Origin: Papilionanthe hookeriana x Papilionanthe teres
Lineage: Eukaryota; Streptophyta; Magnoliopsida; Asparagales; Orchidaceae
DNA length: 64,000 nucleotides
NCBI GenBank assembly: GCA_022702705.1
Contig: CM040421.1
Span: forward strand, 61,420,621-61,484,620
Reading direction: 5' to 3'
In this document: piece after piece, positions 60,359 to 64,000 of the stretch
How the letters are laid out: each line of letters opens with the position of its first letter
Position numbering within the stretch: position 1 is the first letter of the stretch
The notes under the pieces: generated by a model
Databases searched by the model: none
What the model saw: the letters and a program-made list of their open reading frames with translations, nothing else
Told to the model about the DNA's origin: nothing
Made by a program: the position numbers and the translations under genes

Positions 60359-60920
60359 GGTGAAGAAGAGACTTCGCAGAAATTAAGGTTGGAACACGCA
60401 GAGAAGGGAACACTAGAGATTCCTTTGCCCTCGATCTCACTGGCTCCCAAGTCTGAGAAGAAGCCCGTAGAGAAGAACTGCGAGAAAGGCTTCTGCGGGC
60501 GGACAAGAGACGGGGAAACGCCTCAGCGAGAACGACTGAAGCGAAGAAGCAGCGCGGTAACAAAGCAGCGCGGTGGGGAAAACCGCTTCTGCGAGAACGA
60601 CTGAGACGGAAATCGCTGCTGCGAGAAATTTGGAAGAGGCGGAGAAGGCTCCTAACGACGCAGATCGACGAAGAGTGTCGAAGTCGAAGCAGAGGAACCG
60701 AAACCGAAGCACGGGATGATGCGGAAGAAGTAGAGCAGTGCGAAGATACCAGCGGACGACGCGGAAGCGGACGAAGTACCGAGCGGTGCGGGAAGTAAAT
60801 GAGCCAAAAAAACACTCAACGCAAGCGGATCACACAGCTTCTGATGAAGCAAATCGCAGGAAGAAGACACACAGCAATGAAGGCTGCTCGAAAAAAAATA
60901 AGAAACCCCAGAAAAATTCT
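60359..60920 (-). other. Copia leader, ~560 bp
   Basis: GC-richer untranslated leader on the minus strand with repeated CTTCTCGCAG/CGTTCTCGC(A/T)GA-type motifs. ORFs on both strands here are Ser/Arg-rich and unsupported. Confidence 0.65.
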
Positions 60921-60923
60921 TGG

Positions 60924-60936
60924 GGCTCTGATGCCA
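60924..60936 (-). other. Primer binding site, tRNA-iMet-like
   Basis: TGGCATCAGAGCC adjoins the LTR; plant iMet PBS is TGGTATCAGAGCC (12 of 13). Confidence 0.9.
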
Positions 60937-61199
60937 TGTGGGAAATCAGAGAAGAGGAAGAATAATTATGTATTTCCTTGATTTACATTGATAGTACATG
61001 GTATTAAATAGGAGTTTTACAAGAAGAAAAAATAGGAAACTATTTGAATAATTCTCTCAATTAAAGAATTACTAATTAATTCTGATTCACTTAATTTAAG
61101 GGATTCCAAATTAATTATGATTAACTTAAATTAAGATATTACAAATTGATTCTCCCAATTTATTTCCAAAGCTATGTACAGCTTTGTTACATCTCGACA
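60937..61199 (-). repeat. Right (5') LTR of copia element
   Basis: 263 bp, same ends as the left LTR, followed by the TTAAC duplication. Confidence 0.95.
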
Positions 61200-61204
61200 T
61201 TAAC

Positions 61205-62060
61205 TAAAGCATTTATAACTTATAAATTAGGTATAAAAGATAAAAAGTGTGATTGTAGCATAGTAATTTCTAATGTCTGATCAATTTTGTTATTAATATG
61301 TAAAATTAAAATAGTAGGCATTGTAAAATTAAAAAGATTAGTAAAATAAAAACAGGTTAAAAGATTAGGCTGCCAGCATGTATTATTTGGGAAAAAAAAA
61401 CTGAATAGAAACAAATCTATGCTAACGCTCAGCAACGATAGTGTGCAGCTCGCAAAATTGAACTCGCTTCTGCTCTGTCTAAGTGTGTGTTATGGTGCTA
61501 CTGCGGTGTCAAACGCTGCAGCAATAGCACAGAATGCCTCATCATCTCTCCCAAAACATTATTTATTTGCTTGCTCCCATTGAAGCCTAATGTATTTCCT
61601 CTTGCTAAACCTGTTCTACAAAAATGATCCACTTCCGTTTCAACGTCGAACCCACTCTGCTCTGGTGTTTTGCGACCATATCTTGCGCTTTGATGGCTTA
61701 ACCCGATAGCATGCTTCCTGAATGAAGAGCACGCTTCTTGCACAGTACTCGAGCGACTGTGATGCCAAGTGGACTGCATGCATTTTGCATCGTGTCACGC
61801 GCGCACTTTGAAGCGTGCATATAAAAACATAGCCTAAATAAAGTTGAGTGAAAGAAACGAACTCATAATAATACCCTTCATCTTTGGGTCCTAATGTCAT
61901 TGTATGCTCTGCTATGTTGCTACACATCAGTATGCCATGTTTGTCAAGTTGATCTACGACACTAGAACTTTTGATCAGAAGATGCAAGAATTATAAACAA
62001 AAAGGCATTTTTCAAACTCCACGTATCTAAAAATTGCCAAACGGAAAGTTTTATAGTTAA
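61205..62060. other. Non-coding stretch right of the copia element
   Basis: Probably intron of the SAD2-like gene. The two overlapping minus-strand ORFs at 61498-61987 have no recognisable domain. Confidence 0.45.
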
Positions 62061-62089
62061 ATATAGATGTCCCTATCACACAGAAAATT

Positions 62090-62447
62090 TATCTTGTCTT
62101 TATCCTAGAGACAAAATGTGGAATGATTATATCTACGATAGGGTTGGTGTAGCTCCTGTGGTGAACAAATTTAGAGAGAGTCGTCTTAGATGGTTTGGTT
62201 AAATTCAACGTCGACCATCTGACGATCCGATTAGGAGAGTAGAAGTTTTAGAGTCGACTGATGTTAAGAAAGACAGAGGTAGACCTAGAAAGACATGGAC
62301 TAATTGTATAAAAAATGATCTTAATATATTAGAACTAAATGAGAATATGACTCTAAATATTACACAATGGAGAAAAAAGATCCATGTGGCCGACCCCAAG
62401 TAGTGGGATTAAGGCTTTGTTGTTGTTGTCGTCGTCTTCTTTATCTA
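62090..62447 (+). mobile_element. RTE-type LINE 3' end (5'-truncated)
   Basis: The plus strand encodes the degenerate C-terminus of a plant RTE-type polyprotein: RWFG, QRRPSDDPIRRVEVLES, KKDRGRPRKTWTNCIKNDLN, LNENMTLNITQWRKKIHVAD. It is followed by a simple GTTGTTGTTGTCGTCGTC tail, the usual RTE 3' end. Internal stop codons (GG-TTA-A) show it is dead. Confidence 0.82.
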
Positions 62448-62639
62448 AATGGCAATTTACACCAATTTGAACAATTTCTTCGACCATAAACTCAACCATC
62501 AAATGCTACCAATTTTACTATAATGTCACTTTCATCATTAACAGGTTTGCACACCATCACATCTGACAGCAATAATCTCCATTGCAATTGCAACATAACA
62601 CATCACTTCATTTGTTGAAAATCAATCTATTTATCTCAC

Positions 62640-63235
62640 ACCGGACCTATCAAATTTGTGGATCTGTCAATTCATGCACAAATAAAAAAACACACGTTTT
62701 AGTGGCTTATATAATTCTTAGATACCTTAAATCAAATCCAGAAAAAAGTAATTATACAAAAAATAAGATACTTTATAAATTGAAAGATATTGATGCAGAC
62801 CATAATGGACTACATGTGAACAGAAAATCATTTTTAGGATGTTATGCATAATTAAAAAAAAAATTCATAACTTGGAGCAAGAAACAACCTATTATAACAA
62901 GATCTGGTGTTGAAATTGAATTTATGGCAATTGCCCAAGAAACCTACCAGCTTCCATAAATCAAAATTATGTTGGATGACTTAAAGGACCACAAAAACCT
63001 ATGAAGATATACTATGATAATAAATCTATTATCAGCATTACCCACAATCAGATATAACTTGATTTACCAAATTGTTGAAGCGGATAAATATTTTATAAAA
63101 GAATTATTAGAATGTGGATTGATTTGCACTCCATATGTCCTAACTAGGAGATAACTCAATGACATACTTATGAAAGGACTTGGTTATAAGTAAACTTGAA
63201 ATGATGTATCTCTATCATCCAGTTGATGGGAAGTG
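62640..63235 (+). mobile_element. Degenerate copia RNase H and 3' end
   Basis: The plus strand reads YIILRYLKSNPEKS near 62705, then in shifted frames pieces matching the copia RNase H: the A(I)AQ(E)TY and MLDDLKDHK blocks near 62940-62990, IYYDNKS, AD(K)YFIKELLECGLICTPYV and LMKGLGYK. It ends at a possible LTR start TGTTGGAGTTG near 63234. Confidence 0.75.
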
Positions 63236-63310
63236 TTGGAGTTGTCAAATAAGAAGGGAAGATTTTAAAAAATAATAATTAAATGCCACAAATTCATTAA
63301 TTATAAGAAT

Positions 63311-64000
63311 AGGGCTGTCAATTTGGCTCGTTGTTCGTGAGCAGCTCGTGTTCGGCTCGTTAAGCAGCTCGTGTTCGGCTCGTTAAGCAGCTCGTGTTCG
63401 GCTCGGTCGTTAAGCTTAACGAGCCGAACACGAACAAATTTTTAGGCTCGAAATATAAGCGAGCCGAACACGAACAAACAATTGTTCGCTCGTGTTCGGC
63501 TCGAATTGGCTCGAAAAGAAATAAATAAATAAATATACACACACATATAATACATATTCATAAAATTAAATATTATAAATTATAACTAATTAAAATTTTT
63601 TAAAATAAAAAAACTTATCAAATTAAAAAATTAAATACTATAAATTATAATATATAACAAACTATTAAAAAATAATACTTATATAAATAGTATATATTTA
63701 TATAATACAACTTATATAATTAATAGAATATAATATACAAGTATAAACATAAAAAACCCTAACTCCTCTCTCCGCCTCTCCTCTTCCGACTCCTCCCTCT
63801 CAAATTCGCGAAAGGTTGTTGTTGCGGCTTCCGACTACTCCTTTCTCTCCTCTTCCGACTTCTCTCAAAATCGCGAAAGGGTTTCGGCTATGCTCCTCTT
63901 CCAGGTCATCTCCTTCTCCTCTCAAAGTCGCGAAAAGGTTTCGGCCGCCGGCGAGAGCTTAGGTTTGCACTTCCTCTTCCTCTTCTTCTTCCTCTTTGAG
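63311..64000 (+). mobile_element. Left end of a probable hAT-type element (runs off the window)
   Basis: Begins TAGGGCTGTCAATT, a common plant hAT terminus. It is followed by about 200 bp of repeated GGCTCGTGTTCGGCTCG and GAGCCGAACACGAAC motifs in both orientations, typical subterminal repeats. An AT-rich stretch follows, then a GC-richer leader with a telo-box-like AACCCTAA (63755-63762). The transposase, if any, lies beyond the window, and the right end and target duplication cannot be checked. Confidence 0.5.
63797..63938 (+). repeat. Imperfect ~60-bp tandem repeat in a 5'-leader-like region
   Basis: CTCTCAAATTCGCGAAAGG-like units start at 63797, 63862 and 63919 (spacing 65 and 57 bp), in a pyrimidine-rich context. 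Confidence 0.75.

Larger units (their letters stand above)
56677..61199 (-). mobile_element. Ty1/copia LTR retrotransposon, 4.5 kb, gag-deleted
   Basis: Two 263-bp LTRs (56677-56939, 60937-61199; TG...CA) flanked by the 5-bp duplication TTAAC (56672-56676 and 61200-61204). On the minus strand a primer site TGGCATCAGAGCC (iMet-like) follows the 5' LTR, and a TTGAGGGGGAG polypurine tract precedes the 3' LTR. Order is protease, integrase, RT, RNase H, the copia order. There is no gag proper between the leader and protease. The frame is broken, so the copy is non-autonomous. It lies upstream of the first visible SAD2-like exon, in the same transcriptional direction. Confidence 0.95.

Noticed and set aside
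60389..60870. Overlapping ORFs on both strands in the copia leader
   Set aside because: Ser/Arg-rich products of GC-rich leader repeats; no gag motif, and the protease frame begins afterwards.

Overview
The window is nuclear DNA of a flowering plant. It is AT-rich, has GT-AG spliced exons of a conserved plant importin gene, plant-type Ty3/gypsy (Tat/Ogre-like) and Ty1/copia retrotransposons, MITEs, a tRNA-derived SINE and RTE-type LINE tails. Nothing in the sequence fixes the species.

Layout. 1-9003: AT-rich intergenic DNA with microsatellites, three tandem duplications and a 198-bp Tourist/PIF-like MITE (4628-4825). 9009-35844: one intact-ended giant LTR retrotransposon of 26.8 kb, flanked by the 5-bp duplication GCCTC and transcribed on the minus strand. 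Its two LTRs are about 7.27 kb each (9009-16281 and 28576-35844). In minus-strand order the internal region holds a tRNA-Arg-like primer binding site, an N-terminal/gag region, protease, RT, RNase H, a second (archaeal-type) RNase H, integrase, an extra unrecognised reading frame of about 1.6 kb, an 83-bp tandem array and a short G-rich polypurine tract. 35850-41400: older wreckage, including an LTR-like stretch with repeated dyad motifs and a decayed gypsy gag-pol remnant on the minus strand. 41400-47100: intergenic, with a SINE set among microsatellites, one candidate 95-codon ORF and a 234-bp Mutator-type MITE with 9-bp target duplication.

47699-56355 holds the only clearly conserved host gene: the last seven exons (330 residues) of a SAD2/importin-7/8-type karyopherin on the minus strand. 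Its exons join in frame with no stop. Its introns contain tandem duplications and retroelement fragments. A complete-ended 4.5-kb copia element (56677-61199, TSD TTAAC, gag missing) lies upstream of the first visible exon, probably in an intron, followed by an RTE LINE tail, a copia RNase H remnant and the start of a probable hAT-type element (63311 onward) that runs off the window.

The most notable items are the giant gypsy element with its very long LTRs and extra ORF downstream of integrase, and a systematic CTG/CAG-associated discordance between its LTRs and within its coding domains. That discordance looks more like base-calling error at methylated CHG sites than like mutation, so the many frameshifts in this element should not be taken at face value.
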